Part shown: positions 44,466 through 53,628 of the stretch, piece after piece
How the letters are laid out: the number at the start of each line of letters is the position of its first letter
Position numbering within the stretch: position 1 is the first letter of the stretch
Assembly: GCF_002072105.2 (NCBI RefSeq)
Contig: NZ_MTBC01000010.1
Coordinates: forward strand, 62,001 to 126,000
DNA: 64,000 nucleotides
Origin: Croceivirga radicis
GTDB lineage: Bacteria > Bacteroidota > Bacteroidia > Flavobacteriales > Flavobacteriaceae
Direction: 5' to 3'
Translations under genes and position numbers: made by a program
Notes under the pieces: generated by a model
What the model was told of the DNA's origin: nothing
Database searches by the model: none
What the model saw: the letters and a program-made list of their open reading frames with translations, nothing else

Positions 44466-44918
44466 TTAACCTACCAATTGGTTAAATAAAAAATTGTTGG
44501 GCGGAGCAGTTTCTTTTTTAAAATCTATACTAATTGCTTTTTGAATAATCTTTTTTAGATCATTAAAAGAATTGGGCTTAATGGCGTAATAATTGGCTCC
44601 TAGTTGCTGACTTTTAAAAATATTATCTTCATTAGAACTAGTAGAATACATAACCACCGGCACACTAGATAAAGTTTGGTTAGAACGTAGTTCACTTAAA
44701 TAATCAAAGCCGCTTTTTACGGGCATGTTTATATCTAGAAATACAACCTTGCTATTTGATTGATCGTTTTCAATATGTTCAATAAAACCAGTTCCATTTT
44801 CAGAAATATGAAGCTGTATTTTAAAAGGTTGCTGTTCAGCAATAGCCATCACGGCCTCTTCAAATAATAAGGTATCGTCCTCATCGTCATCAAGATAGTA
44901 AACAGAATAAGAAATCAT
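44466..44918 (-). CDS. Single-domain response regulator, phytochrome partner
   Basis: 150 residues; REC domain only: acidic pocket LDDDEDD, phospho-acceptor Asp62 (VVFLDINMPVKSGFDYL), Thr/Ser at MYSTSS and Lys at IKPNSF. No output domain, as usual for bacteriophytochrome-linked regulators. First gene of the pair. Gap 44919-45206 upstream has no gene. Confidence 0.92.
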   Translation of the reverse strand: MISYSVYYLDDDEDDTLLFEEAVMAIAEQQPFKIQLHISENGTGFIEHIENDQSNSKVVFLDINMPVKSGFDYLSELRSNQTLSSVPVVMYSTSSNEDNIFKSQQLGANYYAIKPNSFNDLKKIIQKAISIDFKKETAPPNNFLFNQLVG

Positions 44919-45206
44919 AATTGGTGGTGTTAACTTGGTTATAAACGATAAAGAGTACTTCTTAAAACTTTAAGCTATACAAACAATATTGTTTAATGTT
45001 TTTGTGAAAATACAAAACAAAATTTAATAAGGATGTCTTTTAATTAAGAATTCTTAATTCTTATCCCTATAGGTAAGTTTGCATCAAAGGTGAACTATTT
45101 GTGCCAAATATACTGTTAAACCTAGTGTTAATTTTACTAAAATGGCATAGATATAACGACACGTACACCTAGAACAAATGCTAGCTTTACCCTACTTTTT
45201 GATCAT

Positions 45207-46862
45207 CTAAATAGTAAATGGCGCTGGTGCCGTAACCACCATTTTATCTTGTTTTATGGGATGCTTAAATTCTATTTGCTGCGCATGCAGGTACAAACGG
45301 TCTAATGGTGTACCATACAAATTATCACCAGCTATTGGGGCATGCAGCCCTAATTTGTGGGCACAATGCACCCTAAGTTGATGGGATCGCCCTGTTACCG
45401 GGTTCAGTTTAATAAGGGTTTGCGACTTTGTGGTTTTTAAAACCTCATAGTGGGTAAGTGCATGTTTACCATATAGGGCATCTACCTTTTGCATGGGCCG
45501 GTTATAAATATCCAAGATCAAAGGCAGTTCTATCTTGCCTTGGGTCACAGCAATTGCCCTGTCTAAAATAGCAACGTAGGTTTTATGTATGGTACGGTCT
45601 AAAAATTGCCTTTGCAACAACTTGTGGGCTTCTTTGGTCAATGCTACCAATAGAATACCAGAGGTATCTTGGTCTAATCTATGCACGGTAATTGGGCCAG
45701 TGGCATTGGGGTATAAAGATAAAATTCTAGTTTTGACCGAATCTTGTATGGTTTTACCCGGAACGGACAACATACCAGAGGGTTTATTAACCACCACAAG
45801 ATGTTGGTCTTCAAAAAGTATTTCTAATTTCTTATTGGCTCCAAAATTCTCTAGTAACGGATTCGGTTTTACGGGCAACCCTTTTAACATATGGGCCAAA
45901 ATGGGTTTACATTTACCTTTACAGGCAGGATAGTATGTACCATGTTCCCTAATTTCCGAGTCTGGTGCAGCACCCCACCAAAACTCAGCTAAAGCTACAG
46001 GCGTTAGCTTATGTTTAAAAGCATATTGAAACAGTTTGGGCGCGGCACATTCTCCCGCTCCTGCAGGTGGTATCTCTACCCCTGCTTCATGAAAAACCGT
46101 TTTTACATCCTTACTATTTCCTTCTGCATTTAAAAAAAGGTAAGACTTAAAAATAGCATCTTGCAAGGCTGCAGATTTATTTTTTCGCGCTGTTTTAAGT
46201 GTTTCTATTTGCTGCCGCAACACCTCTAACGCGGCTTCCGCTTTTTCTAATCGCAGGTTTTCTGAACGTACATAACGCCTAAGGTCCATACCCGCACCAG
46301 CCCCCTCTTTTGCCAAATTCGCCAATATAGTTTTTCGCGCTTCCTCAGAAAGTTCTTCTGCCTTTTTTCTTTGTTGGTCCCTTTTGGCCTTTGCTACTTT
46401 TGCAGCTGCTTTTGCTGCTTTAATATTTTGTGCTACGGAAGTTTTAGCTTGCTCCACCGCAAGCTTTGCCGCTTTAAATGCTATACTATTTTCTAAGGCT
46501 TTAATTTGTTTTCCAATAGCGTTTATGGCTAGCATTTCTGGAAAATCTTCTCCTTTAGGTAACTGATACACCGGTGGCACAAAGGGTACTTTTTCCATAA
46601 CTGGTTGCAGTTCTCCAGAATAAGCGGACAGATAACCAAGGTTACCGTCTTGGGTTTTTACTACTAGAACCCCTAGCATACGCCCTTTAGGTTCTGTTTC
46701 TATTCCCGGTAATTTCTGTTGCAATTGATTTTGAAGATGAGCCGCCGCTTCTTTTGCCAGGGCGCAAGGTCTATAAAAATGTGGATAATCCAATTGCGCC
46801 GGAATTGGATGTTGATCCAAGGCAGGAAGTATTACTAATTTTGAGTTTTTTGTCAATGCCAA
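45207..46862 (-). CDS. RluA-family pseudouridine synthase with long N-terminal extension
   Basis: 551 residues. The C-terminal ~220 residues are the catalytic domain: LFEDQHLVVVNKPSGMLSVP, VHRLDQDTSGILLVA with catalytic Asp, and TGRSHQLRVHC. The first ~330 residues are unusual: an Ala/Lys-rich coiled coil (~120-240, ERAK/AAKAAAKVAKAKRDQQ) and a cysteine-containing segment (GECAAPKLFQYAF, YYPACKGKCKP). This long form is known in Bacteroidota and gamma-proteobacteria; the extension probably aids RNA or ribosome contact. Target uridine not assignable. Confidence 0.92.
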   Translation of the reverse strand: MALTKNSKLVILPALDQHPIPAQLDYPHFYRPCALAKEAAAHLQNQLQQKLPGIETEPKGRMLGVLVVKTQDGNLGYLSAYSGELQPVMEKVPFVPPVYQLPKGEDFPEMLAINAIGKQIKALENSIAFKAAKLAVEQAKTSVAQNIKAAKAAAKVAKAKRDQQRKKAEELSEEARKTILANLAKEGAGAGMDLRRYVRSENLRLEKAEAALEVLRQQIETLKTARKNKSAALQDAIFKSYLFLNAEGNSKDVKTVFHEAGVEIPPAGAGECAAPKLFQYAFKHKLTPVALAEFWWGAAPDSEIREHGTYYPACKGKCKPILAHMLKGLPVKPNPLLENFGANKKLEILFEDQHLVVVNKPSGMLSVPGKTIQDSVKTRILSLYPNATGPITVHRLDQDTSGILLVALTKEAHKLLQRQFLDRTIHKTYVAILDRAIAVTQGKIELPLILDIYNRPMQKVDALYGKHALTHYEVLKTTKSQTLIKLNPVTGRSHQLRVHCAHKLGLHAPIAGDNLYGTPLDRLYLHAQQIEFKHPIKQDKMVVTAPAPFTI

Positions 46863-46963
46863 CTATTTTCCCAGGTCTATCTATAATCCAATTAAACCGC
46901 AACAAATTTAGAGAACTCAAAACGTTTTAAATTGCTTTTGTTGAAATGAAAATTTGTATCGAT

Positions 46964-48079
46964 TTAAAAGTGTGCCAATTGATCTCTTAAATAATGGTTT
47001 AGTTTGTCTTTAGGTATTTCCAAATAGGTTTCAATGGCCTTATAATAGTCCGCATCTGTTTTTACGGTTGCCATGATCTTTTTAAGCAAAGGGTATTTAC
47101 CTGTTTCCCAAAACTTTCTGGCAATAAGCCCACCTAGGCTGTAGTGATAGGCAGTTTCTGAATCTAGGTTTTTAAGAGTAAGCAATTCACTCAAATCAAT
47201 CTTAGGGTTCTGCGCTAGGAAATCATTGGTTTTTTTAAGGTGCCAATCCAAACTTTGACCTCTACTACCACCCAAAAAAGTAGCAATACCTTCTGAAACC
47301 CAAAAGTGCATCTCTGGAAAATGTTCTTCCAATTGCACATGAAACACCTCATGCGCATAGAATTCTCCTAAACCTCCGCAATACACCTTGTTTTCGGCAG
47401 CTTTACCACTTGGTCTATCCACGCCGCCCATACCCAGATAATAGTCGATTCCTTTTAAAACCTGAATCTCATCATAATTAGCAGCCATGTAATAATCAAA
47501 CGGTTTGGGCTTAACCCCAAAATTTACGCAGAGGTTGTTTATAAAGACGTTTAGTTCACCTGCTTTTTCGTAATTGAATTCATGGTAGTCCGGGTAATAA
47601 AAATCTACTCTGCCCACAGTGGTACAATTCCAAGATTGCCTATTTAACGGTAGCCTATTAAACAGTCTGTATTTCCCTTTTACCTTTTTAGCCAAATAGT
47701 TTACGATGGCTAGCACATAAGGGGTACCATCGGCCTTACAATAGGAGAATTGTACTTTTATAAAAGCAACATCTTCCTTAAACGAGATACTTAAAACATG
47801 TGCAGGTAAACCCATGTAAAGTGAGGGTTCAAATTCTTCTTCTAAAAAATCGAAATTTTTGTACGTAGCCTGTTCTTCACTATTCCAATAAGGATTCTCT
47901 GCTTTTAGTTGCGGATTGGAACCGATGTAATTCTCAAAAAGCGCCATAATTTGTTGGGTGGGACCGTGTGATGCATCTACTAAATGATTGTAGGTAACTT
48001 TTTGACCAAATGTATTTAACCCAATAAACAGAAACAAGGTACTTATAAAGTGCTTTTTCGCCGTTAGATGAAAATCCAT
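46964..48079 (-). CDS. Exported gluzincin-like metallopeptidase (HEVFH), putative
   Basis: 371 residues with a signal peptide (ISTLFLFIGLNTFG, then QK). The zinc motif FYAHEVFHVQL is followed 20 residues on by WVSEGIATFLGG, the HExxH...E arrangement of peptidase MA-like enzymes. The remainder (VDFYYPDYHEFNYEKAGELN) has no recognised domain. Substrate unknown. Single gene. Confidence 0.75.
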   Translation of the reverse strand: MDFHLTAKKHFISTLFLFIGLNTFGQKVTYNHLVDASHGPTQQIMALFENYIGSNPQLKAENPYWNSEEQATYKNFDFLEEEFEPSLYMGLPAHVLSISFKEDVAFIKVQFSYCKADGTPYVLAIVNYLAKKVKGKYRLFNRLPLNRQSWNCTTVGRVDFYYPDYHEFNYEKAGELNVFINNLCVNFGVKPKPFDYYMAANYDEIQVLKGIDYYLGMGGVDRPSGKAAENKVYCGGLGEFYAHEVFHVQLEEHFPEMHFWVSEGIATFLGGSRGQSLDWHLKKTNDFLAQNPKIDLSELLTLKNLDSETAYHYSLGGLIARKFWETGKYPLLKKIMATVKTDADYYKAIETYLEIPKDKLNHYLRDQLAHF

Positions 48080-48192
48080 TTCTACTTAATAATTTGCTTT
48101 TACTGGTGGCTAAAGCTAGGAAATAAAGTTAATGCGTTCTATCGTGTTTTTTCAAAGAGTTAGGTACCAACCAAAAACCAAGAGCGTATACG

Positions 48193-48885
48193 CTAATCTC
48201 CCAACGTATTTAAATACAAAGCCAACACCAAACCAATTGCCGTGGCAAGGCCCGTCCAATATTGATCTTGTTTAAACGCCTTTGGAAACACTTCTAGGGC
48301 CAAAGAAGCCACAACAGCGCCTCCTGCAAAACACTTTAAGTAACTTAAATATTCTTTAGAAACATTGGCTAATGCATAGTGCCCCACCAAAGCAGCAGCC
48401 GCAAGGATTAAAGCTGTTGCCAGCCACAACAAAAAAACTTTGCTTTTTGAGTACTTGGCTACCATTTCTTTTGCTCCACCTGCAGCCTCTGGTAAATTAG
48501 ATAATAATATGGAGCCAGATAATGCGGCTACAGATAGAGGGGTTGCTCCTATCAAGGCTACCCCAAGGGCTAAATTTTCAGGGATTCCGTCTAACGTTAT
48601 GGCCGCCAATAAACCTGTACCACTAGGCGCACTCCATTTTTTCTTGATTAGGTAATCTAAGACGGTAAAAACAATAGCACCTAAAAAAACCACACTTAGT
48701 GCAATGGGTACCGAATAGTTTTTTACAGCGGTATGTATTAATTCTAACAAAGCGGATACCAGCAATGCCCCACCCGCCAAGGCAACCAAAAAACCTTCTA
48801 GGTTTTTGGAGAGCGTACCGTAGATTCCCCAAAGAGCACCAACGATTAGTGCTGCAGAGACCATGAGAATTACGATTACCGTCAT
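48193..48885 (-). CDS. ZIP-family divalent metal transporter
   Basis: 230 residues, eight membrane helices. The metal-site helices IV and V are readable as AITLDGIPENLALGVALIG (D-x-x-P-E) and LLSNLPEAAGGAKEM (N-x-P-E). Histidines usual in zinc-specific ZIPs are replaced by Asp/Asn, so specificity may differ. Imports zinc, iron or manganese into the cytoplasm, or exports them in vesicle-like members. Confidence 0.88.
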   Translation of the reverse strand: MTVIVILMVSAALIVGALWGIYGTLSKNLEGFLVALAGGALLVSALLELIHTAVKNYSVPIALSVVFLGAIVFTVLDYLIKKKWSAPSGTGLLAAITLDGIPENLALGVALIGATPLSVAALSGSILLSNLPEAAGGAKEMVAKYSKSKVFLLWLATALILAAAALVGHYALANVSKEYLSYLKCFAGGAVVASLALEVFPKAFKQDQYWTGLATAIGLVLALYLNTLGD

Positions 48886-49042
48886 TTTTACAATTTTTGA
48901 ATCTAAAAAACAAAAATAAGGATGCCTCTAAAGGTCTTTACAGCTCTTTTACCAAAAAGGTTAACGCTAAACCATTTAATAACAGATAGGTAAACCCAAC
49001 GCCAAAAAAGCTTTTTTTACCTCCGTTCTTTGTAGGCAGTAG

Positions 49043-49768
49043 TTATTTTTCTTTAAATAATTGAATTGTAAAGTCTAATAGTTCAATTCCACCATTCTTT
49101 CCGTGGCCAGGTATTACAACTTCAATTCCATCTATCTTGTTTTTTATTCTCTCAACAGTTGTAGACCATTGGTTTGTATTTGCATCTACAAGATTTCCTT
49201 TTCCAGAATTTAGAGCTTTTATTAGACACCCACCAAACAAAGCTTTTTCACTTGGAACGTAGCCTACAACATTGTCTTTAGTGTGCCCTTGCCCAAAAAA
49301 TTGGGCGTAGGCAATTTTCTTTCCTACTACAAATGCTATTTTATCGTCAAAACTTTGCCTAGGTAATTCTTGACCGTCTTTTTTAGCAAGCTCAATCGTG
49401 AGTTTTGAAGCGTAGGACTCAATCTCATTCAAGTGAAATTCTTTGAGTCCTCCTAAACAATCAATATGAAAGTGCGTTACTACTACACCTTTGATTTTTC
49501 TTTTTCCAATCCAATCAATTAATTCAGACGATGCTTTATTATTTGTTGGCGTGTCAAAAACCAAAGCATCATTTCCGTTAAGATATACCATTCCATTACA
49601 AGAGACTTTTCCATAGCTGTCAGTTTCCAAGTAAGAAATATGTCTGTAAATGTGATTAGATAATTTTTGAATTTTCAGCGTTTCGGATTCATAGTTTTTA
49701 AGTGGCAGTTTGGTAGACTTACAACTAGTTAAAATCAAAATCGGTAATAGGTAGATGATGTTTTTCAC
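49043..49768 (-). CDS. Subclass B1 metallo-beta-lactamase
   Basis: 241 residues with an N-terminal lipoprotein-like signal (ILILTSC, Cys16). All B1 zinc ligands are present: H99-x-H101-x-D103-C104 (THFHIDCLGG), H162 (GQGHTKDN), C181 (FGGCLIKAL) and H222 (PGHGKNG). The Cys and the spacing separate it from B2/B3 enzymes and glyoxalase II-type hydrolases. It should hydrolyse penicillins/cephalosporins/carbapenems, but activity is not proven by sequence. Neighbours are not resistance genes and no mobile flanks are seen, so it is probably intrinsic. Confidence 0.88.
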   Translation of the reverse strand: MKNIIYLLPILILTSCKSTKLPLKNYESETLKIQKLSNHIYRHISYLETDSYGKVSCNGMVYLNGNDALVFDTPTNNKASSELIDWIGKRKIKGVVVTHFHIDCLGGLKEFHLNEIESYASKLTIELAKKDGQELPRQSFDDKIAFVVGKKIAYAQFFGQGHTKDNVVGYVPSEKALFGGCLIKALNSGKGNLVDANTNQWSTTVERIKNKIDGIEVVIPGHGKNGGIELLDFTIQLFKEK

Positions 49769-49876
49769 GATTACTAACGGTGTAAAATTTAGATTTGTAG
49801 TTGTAAATATTCAGCGTACTAAAATAAATATGTAAGAAGTTAAAAAATAAGAATTTTCAACTCGCTTTACCATCTG

Positions 49877-50464
49877 CTATTCTTTATCTACGCTGTTAAC
49901 AAAAGTTTTTGTCCATCCAATTCCGATTTGATATCCAGATTGCGCTTTATCACTTGTAAAAGGGAAAAAACTATAAAGACCTAAACTGTTAGAATTGTTA
50001 AGTCTATATTTTGGAGAAAAAGATAAACCATAATTAAAAAATATTTCTTTATTGGAAAAGCCTCTTTCAAATCCTACCCTTTCATTCACCAAAGTTCCTT
50101 TTGTAAGAGCGAAAGTAGCACCTATGGGAAGTTCAAAATGTAATTGTATTTTATTGAAATTTAATGCATATCCAATATTCATTGTAGGTATTAAACGCAT
50201 ATCAATGTCATTCTTTAAATAGGCATCGGGTTCAGACTCTCCTTTAAAGTCAAAATAAGCAACTAAAGAGAATGCCAAGGTAAAAGGGTGTTTTTTTTGT
50301 GATAATGGCATTATATATTTACTGTAGGCACCATAATACAGTGCTTCATCACCAGCTCCTAAAAGTCCTATTTCTAACGAATTGTTATTTGTGTTTTGAG
50401 CGTGTAACGAGCTGCTTCCAAATATTAGGCAAATAATTACAAGCAATCTAGTTACTGAATACAT
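49877..50464 (-). CDS. Putative outer-membrane beta-barrel protein, 195 aa
   Basis: Signal peptide (LLVIICLIFGSSSLHA, then QNTN). Mature part alternates aromatic/hydrophobic strands (YGAYSKYIMPL, HPFTLAFSLVAYF, MNIGYALNFNKIQLHFELPI, YQIGIGWTKTFV), typical of a small 8-stranded barrel. No family named. Its start overlaps the end of the esterase gene by 17 nt, so the two are co-transcribed. Confidence 0.7.
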   Translation of the reverse strand: MYSVTRLLVIICLIFGSSSLHAQNTNNNSLEIGLLGAGDEALYYGAYSKYIMPLSQKKHPFTLAFSLVAYFDFKGESEPDAYLKNDIDMRLIPTMNIGYALNFNKIQLHFELPIGATFALTKGTLVNERVGFERGFSNKEIFFNYGLSFSPKYRLNNSNSLGLYSFFPFTSDKAQSGYQIGIGWTKTFVNSVDKE

Positions 50465-51245
50465 AATCTAATCCTTTTTTGAATATTTCTATGGCAGAAC
50501 CACTATGACCACTACCTGTTATTAATTCGCTTTTATGTCTAAAATTTGGAAAGCCCCTGCTAGCTAAACGTTTATTCATTTCTTCAAAAGAAGCTAACAT
50601 AACACCACCTTCTAAAGTGCCCATTCCATTGTAGAGGCTTACGTCTAAATCAGTATTTACATTGGCATACGCTTGTTCATATTCAAAAATAACCCCAGCG
50701 TCATACCAATATGATGTACCGCTGGCTATAAATTTATCAAAGGGATTTGACGTTCTTTCTTGTGCCATTACGTATTGTGTAAATAAGCCTCCAAATGAAT
50801 GCCCAATAAGTGTTTTATTATTTGATGGATCTATATCATATCTAGATTGTAACTCTGGTATTAACTCATTTTTAATGAACTGATAAAAATTATTAGCACC
50901 TCCTGAACCATGTGCATAAGCAGTTGGGGTATAATCTCTGTTTCTTTTTTGGTTATTGCCAATAGCAATAAAGACAGAAGAAGCTATTTTTCCGTGTTGA
51001 ATTTTTTCGGAAATTAATGTAGCAATTTCATTAAATCTGGTCTCACCATCTAAACCAATAATTAATTGATTGTTGGTGTTATTAGAATAATTGTATGGTA
51101 GGTAAACATAAATAGGATAACTGTCTTTTAGGATTGTGGATTCTATTACAAACTCTTGAATAGAACCGTTGATATCAGAAATATCATTGCTTTTAGAACA
51201 ACCATAAAGAATAATGGGCAACAATAAATAATAAGATAGTTTCAT
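50448..51245 (-). CDS. Esterase, alpha/beta-hydrolase of the Fes/IroE type, lipoprotein
   Basis: 265 residues from ATG 51245 (MKLSYYLLLPIILYGCSKSN, lipobox LYGC, Cys16); the longer frame to 51287 lacks a lipobox at the right place. PF00756-like: VYLPYNYSN, LIIGLDGE, nucleophile elbow LIGHSFGGLFTQYV and acid/base pair in the C-terminal SGHSGSAIEIF. Known members hydrolyse siderophore or carbohydrate esters. Forms an operon with the small barrel protein. Confidence 0.85.
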   Translation of the reverse strand: MKLSYYLLLPIILYGCSKSNDISDINGSIQEFVIESTILKDSYPIYVYLPYNYSNNTNNQLIIGLDGETRFNEIATLISEKIQHGKIASSVFIAIGNNQKRNRDYTPTAYAHGSGGANNFYQFIKNELIPELQSRYDIDPSNNKTLIGHSFGGLFTQYVMAQERTSNPFDKFIASGTSYWYDAGVIFEYEQAYANVNTDLDVSLYNGMGTLEGGVMLASFEEMNKRLASRGFPNFRHKSELITGSGHSGSAIEIFKKGLDYVFSN

Positions 51246-51313
51246 AACTTTAAGTTTGTACAAAACTCTTAAAGTTTTAAAACCCAATACTTATTTTAAA
51301 ATAAGTAATGACA

Positions 51314-51925
51314 TTAATTTTTATTTTTCAAGTATTCTTTTTTTACCCGGCTGTAGGTTTCTGCCGTGATGCCTAGGTAGTTTGCAATTAATTTTTGCGG
51401 TACTTGCTCTAAAAATATTTTGGCCTTTGGTATTGTGGTCAAAAAAAGTTCATACTTTTTATAGGCGTTCTTATGTTGTAGCAACAAAGACCTTTTTTCT
51501 CGTTCTAAATGAACTTGTTCAAATAATTTTGTGTAGCTATATGAAAATGGATGACTTTGCAACAAAAGATGCTCAATATCTTCTTTTTCAAAATACAAGA
51601 TTTCAGTATCCGTTAGCGCTTCTTGTACCTGATTAGAAGGTGAATTTTCCATATAGCTGGTAAAATTATTAAAACTCATGCCTTCCAATGCAAAATCAAT
51701 TGTAAACAATTCACCTTCAATAGTTACATATTGATGAATAAAACCTTTTAAAACAAAACTAGTTTTAGTTTCTATTTGCCCAATATTGAGCAAATTTTCT
51801 CCTTTTTTTAATTTTTTCTTTTTTATTGCTTTGGCTAAAGGCCTAAAGTCGTTTTCACTAAGCGGATAAACTTGATTGAAGAAATTAAATAAGATAGTTT
51901 CTTCAGCAGAAAAAAAATCTCTCAC
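51314..51925 (-). CDS. Crp/Fnr-family transcriptional regulator
   Basis: 203 residues. An N-terminal cyclic-nucleotide-binding-like barrel (LKKGENLLNIGQ, FVLKGFIHQYVTIEGELFTI) without the cAMP-contact R-S-A motif, and a C-terminal winged helix (IPQKLIANYLGITAETYSRVK). Ligand unknown. It is 68 nt upstream of the esterase and may control it. Confidence 0.88.
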   Translation of the reverse strand: MRDFFSAEETILFNFFNQVYPLSENDFRPLAKAIKKKKLKKGENLLNIGQIETKTSFVLKGFIHQYVTIEGELFTIDFALEGMSFNNFTSYMENSPSNQVQEALTDTEILYFEKEDIEHLLLQSHPFSYSYTKLFEQVHLEREKRSLLLQHKNAYKKYELFLTTIPKAKIFLEQVPQKLIANYLGITAETYSRVKKEYLKNKN

Positions 51926-51988
51926 AACAGGGTAATATTTGATGGCGGTTTTAAATATGAATGCACTGCGAGCAACTAATTTAATATT

Positions 51989-52068
51989 AAATAACAGGCT
52001 ATAACTTAGTACGGGGATTTTTCGAAAGATAAATCAGAAGAAATGTATTATACCCGTGTACCTCAAAA
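51989..52068 (-). repeat. Half attC-like site after gene 52069
   Basis: GGCTATAACTTAGTACGGGG (51997-52016) is the same arm type as at 36001 and 13258. Only a weak partner (CCCGTGTACC, 52053) remains on the gene side. Confidence 0.4.
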
Positions 52069-52836
52069 TTATTTCCAAGTATTGGTAGTATAATTCTCTA
52101 ATCCTAATCTTATATCACCATTGTCATAAAATTGATACGTAATTCGTGTTCCGTAGTAACCTCCTGAAGTATTTTTATTTCTCTCCCTAAACCTTTTTAT
52201 TTCCTTTGCCTTTGTATATGGCCTTAAGTCTATTGTTTTTGTAAACTTTAAAGAATCAATAGCGGTCCATTTTTTACATCCGCTATTTATTTGGAATAAT
52301 TTTGATGTTTTTAATTCTTTTTGGTACTGCTCTATGGTCTCAATTATATTTAGCCCTTTACCGGCAACAGAAGCTAAAGTAGCAATCTTGCCTTTGCCTT
52401 TTTTAATGAAAAAATCAGCTTTTTCTTCACTAGCCTCTATAATATCTCCCTTTTCATGAGGGCTGTAATTTTTCAAGAAAATTAACTTTACAATTTTACT
52501 ATCTCTGGAAAAGCTACAGTCAGATAAATCCATAAACTGATACTCAAAAGTTATAAAATTAGGAAGTTTGGATTGGGGAATCTGTAAAGATGACCGCAAA
52601 GAAGTAGTATTATCATATGCTCCAGGAATCGAAGACGTAACGTATACACTATCCTTAATTTTTTGTTCAGGAACTTCTGGAGTGTTATGTTGAATTATTT
52701 TAGTAACTAAAACCCCATAACCATTTTCCGAAACAGATATCATGTGAGAATCGAATTTACTGGGTTTGGAACAGGAAATAATCAAAATACCGATTATAAA
52801 GACCATAACTTTAGCAATTCTTCGATTCTTTTTCAT
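52069..52836 (-). CDS. Hypothetical lipoprotein, 255 aa
   Basis: Signal with lipobox IISC (Cys 22; VMVFIIGILIISCSKPSKFD). Mature part has no recognised domain; two cysteines (DCSF, SGCKKW) may form a disulfide, and the end (YYGTRITYQFYDNGDIRLGL) is beta-rich. It starts 23 nt after the end of the next gene (52860-53501) on the same strand; the linker GTGTTAAGCGTTATTAG resembles a shortened cassette junction. Confidence 0.6.
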   Translation of the reverse strand: MKKNRRIAKVMVFIIGILIISCSKPSKFDSHMISVSENGYGVLVTKIIQHNTPEVPEQKIKDSVYVTSSIPGAYDNTTSLRSSLQIPQSKLPNFITFEYQFMDLSDCSFSRDSKIVKLIFLKNYSPHEKGDIIEASEEKADFFIKKGKGKIATLASVAGKGLNIIETIEQYQKELKTSKLFQINSGCKKWTAIDSLKFTKTIDLRPYTKAKEIKRFRERNKNTSGGYYGTRITYQFYDNGDIRLGLENYTTNTWK

Positions 52837-52859
52837 TTTTAATGTAGTGTTAAGCGTTA

Positions 52860-53501
52860 TTAGAATAAATAGATTGTTTTTCCATTTGGGGATACAATTT
52901 TAATTTCCTTCTCCTTTCGTTTTTGTAAGGTAACTTTAACTCCTTTATGATAAAATGTTTCAATTTCTTCTGTATATCTTTTTTGATTTTGCTTTTCGCA
53001 ATTTTCATATCCCGTTTTCAAAATTATTTTACCCGTTAAAAGATTAAAGTCTAAATAATCCCAGTAATCACACGTTTTAAAATTTGAATGGGTATAACCT
53101 ATCAATTCAAATTGATTATTTTGAAATTTATATTTGTCGGTATAAACCCATTTCCAGTTAGTACCACCATAAAAATGAATACTTAAAACATTATTTTTTA
53201 TTTCAATTTCTTCAAGCGTATCACTTATTACTTCCCCTCCAGTGCTTTTACGGGTCACATTATTTGTTTTAATCCACTTAATCCACTTGCCATTTTTGTT
53301 TCTAAAAATCCATAGTTCCCTTAAGTTTCCATATTTAGTAGAATCCTTTATTTCATAAACAGCTACTTTCTCACCAATTCCATCACCATCTAAATCACCA
53401 ATTTTTTCAATAATAATGTTAAATTCATTTTGAATAGAATTCTGTTGTCCAAAGGAGCTAAGCATTGAAAGAAACAGTAGCAGGTAGATTAAATAGTTCA
53501 T
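52860..53501 (-). CDS. Hypothetical exported protein, 213 aa
   Basis: Start placed at ATG 53501 (MNYLIYLLLFLSMLSSFGQQ), a signal peptide; the upstream frame to 53555 lies in repeat DNA. Contains IEKIGDLDGDGIGEKVAVYE, a DxDxDG calcium-loop-like motif as in FG-GAP/VCBS proteins, then mixed beta segments. No enzyme signature. Probable cassette cargo. Confidence 0.6.
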   Translation of the reverse strand: MNYLIYLLLFLSMLSSFGQQNSIQNEFNIIIEKIGDLDGDGIGEKVAVYEIKDSTKYGNLRELWIFRNKNGKWIKWIKTNNVTRKSTGGEVISDTLEEIEIKNNVLSIHFYGGTNWKWVYTDKYKFQNNQFELIGYTHSNFKTCDYWDYLDFNLLTGKIILKTGYENCEKQNQKRYTEEIETFYHKGVKVTLQKRKEKEIKIVSPNGKTIYLF

Positions 53502-53510
53502 TTTTTTATC

Positions 53511-53628
53511 GTTAGTTGCGCACTTTATGAATAGTTTGATATCTAGCCCTTGCAAATACAGTTGCTGATGGTTTTATACTTTCAAATTAACAAATTGCAG
53601 CTATAAATTATAGCTTATTGCGTGTTTA
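53511..53628 (-). repeat. attC-like hairpin between genes 53615 and 52860 (degenerate)
   Basis: CACTTTATGAATAG faces CTATAAATTATAGC across the loop. The box GCGTGTTTA (53620-53628) lies inside the 3' end of gene 53615. It is the reverse complement of TAAACACGC, close to TAAACACTACGC (54474-54485) in front of the same gene. Confidence 0.5.
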
